Below, in pieces: positions 63,218-64,000 of a stretch of DNA of 64,000 bases (the stretch's first letter is position 1; every line of letters begins with the position of its first letter). The stretch lies in contig VWZW01006249.1 of NCBI GenBank assembly GCA_013397115.1, forward strand, positions 3,880,100 through 3,944,099. Reading direction: 5' to 3'. The position numbers and the translations under genes were made by a program. This DNA comes from Edolisoma coerulescens (taxonomy: Eukaryota; Chordata; Aves; Passeriformes; Campephagidae). The notes beneath the pieces are model-generated. The model was not told the origin of the DNA. It was given only the letters and a program-made list of their open reading frames with translations, and did no database searches.

Positions 63218-63380
63218 AAGTGGTCACAGCACCAAACCTGACAAACTTGAGGAAGAGTTTGGACAACACTCTCAGGTACTTGGTGTGACTCTTGGGGTGT
63301 CCTGTGCAGGGCCAGGAGCTGGACTCGATGATCCTGATGGGTCCCTTGCAACTCAGCATATTCTGTGATTCTCTGATTCT
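63218..63380 (+). mobile_element. CR1 LINE, 5'-truncated 3' end
   Basis: Reads GTGGTCACAGCACC, TTTGGACAACACTCTCAGG, GTGTGACTCTTGGGGTGTCC, GGACTCGATGATCC and GGGTCCCTTGCAACTCAG, then ends in TTCTGTGATTCTCTGATTCT. This is the standard CR1 3' untranslated end with its ATTCTNTG tail repeats, on the plus strand. It is only about 160 bp long, as most bird CR1 copies are. Confidence 0.95.
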
Positions 63381-64000
63381 ATAAGCAGATGTCTAAGTAG
63401 GAGATCATTTCCTTTCAGCTGGGATGGAGGGAAATCTGGTGAATATCAATTTATTTCTAAGTGCCATTGAAGTAACCCTGAATATTAGATTGCTAAAAAA
63501 AAGGTTACTAATGATCAGCATGAATTCACTATCAGTGCTGCCTCCAGGGTGATGTGAGGAACAGCCCATAACCACTGGGGATGAGAGGCCTATGAAAAAG
63601 CTGGATCTGGCTTCTGGACAGATGAATACTTTCCCAGACTGACCTGAAAACCATTTCCATCAAGTAAACAGAGACACCTTGTACCTGCTTTCTCAGAGCT
63701 CTACACGAGGGACCAGACCAAAGTCTACAATTTAACCAGCAGCTACCAATTCCCAGAGCTTGTCAGTGTGCAGAGCACAGGGCAAACTTGATCCCTGTTG
63801 AATTGCCCAAGCTGTGCTTAAGCCCACAGCAATGAGTTGCCTCGCTCCTGGCAGGCTGCCACATCCACTGATTTCAGTGGAGAAAAGTTACAGTTAGAAA
63901 AGGAGGAGGCTGGCCTGGTGCCCACAGCCCTCTTCAGCAGAGTTAAACCACTCTGCCCTACATTTGCAGGCACATCCGGCCCCAATCTGCCTGGGCAGGA

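Larger units (their letters stand above)
54100..64000. other. Region upstream of TBC1D2B, no recognised gene
   Basis: About 10 kb of AT-rich DNA holding only the AT microsatellite and the CR1 3' end. In mammals SH2D7, CIB2 and IDH3A follow on this side; I looked for SH2 and EF-hand motifs on both strands and saw none, so these genes probably begin beyond the window. Confidence 0.65.

Noticed and set aside
1..64000. tRNA, rRNA, CRISPR array, operons or prokaryotic features
   Set aside because: The window is vertebrate nuclear DNA; I saw no spaced palindromic repeats and no tRNA arms or boxes.
63400..64000. Possible coding exon at the right edge
   Set aside because: GC rises slightly but no frame shows conserved motifs with matching splice sites.

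Overview
The window is eukaryotic and comes from a vertebrate, almost certainly a bird. It carries one recognisable multi-exon gene, TBC1D2B, with compact GT-AG introns. It also has two truncated CR1 LINE pieces, one ending in the ATTCTNTGATTCT-type 3' tail common in birds and other sauropsids, and one solo LTR of an endogenous retrovirus. The remainder is single-copy, AT-rich, repeat-poor DNA. Two single N bases inside a GC-rich first exon indicate a draft assembly. A passerine or other neoavian is plausible but not shown.

Layout. 1-17.9 kb is gene-poor sequence with no coding exon I can support; it holds a small CR1 remnant, a 91-bp-offset duplication and two plus-strand CAG|GTAAGN sites preceded by pyrimidine-rich DNA. 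18.0-18.7 kb is a CpG island with a strong minus-strand splice donor at 18461/18460, most likely a non-coding first exon. In mammals the gene on this side of TBC1D2B is LINGO1, so an upstream LINGO1 5'UTR exon is the best guess, unproven. 18.7-22.2 kb is intergenic. 22.2-54.0 kb is TBC1D2B on the minus strand: a probable 3'UTR of about 3.8 kb, then coding exons 13 to 1 from 26016 to about 53863, under a second CpG island at about 53.3-54.0 kb. 54.1-64 kb is upstream intergenic DNA with a CR1 3' end at 63.2 kb. In mammals SH2D7, CIB2 and IDH3A lie on this side, but I could not find their exons here.

TBC1D2B is a Rab GTPase-activating protein with an N-terminal PH domain (exons 1-2), a central coiled coil (exons 5-8) and a C-terminal TBC domain (exons 9-12). 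All twelve introns have GT-AG ends and matching phases, and exons 2-13 encode 840 residues without a stop, close to the human protein. Exon 1 is damaged by the two N positions, at least one of which hides missing bases. Intron 8 carries a 446-bp solo LTR with a 5-bp target duplication in the same orientation as the gene.

I found no new multi-gene system. The items most worth a second look are the in-sense LTR, the collapsed exon 1, the orphan CpG-island exon at 18.46 kb, the recursive-splice-like sites and the G-rich tandem repeat just inside intron 1.
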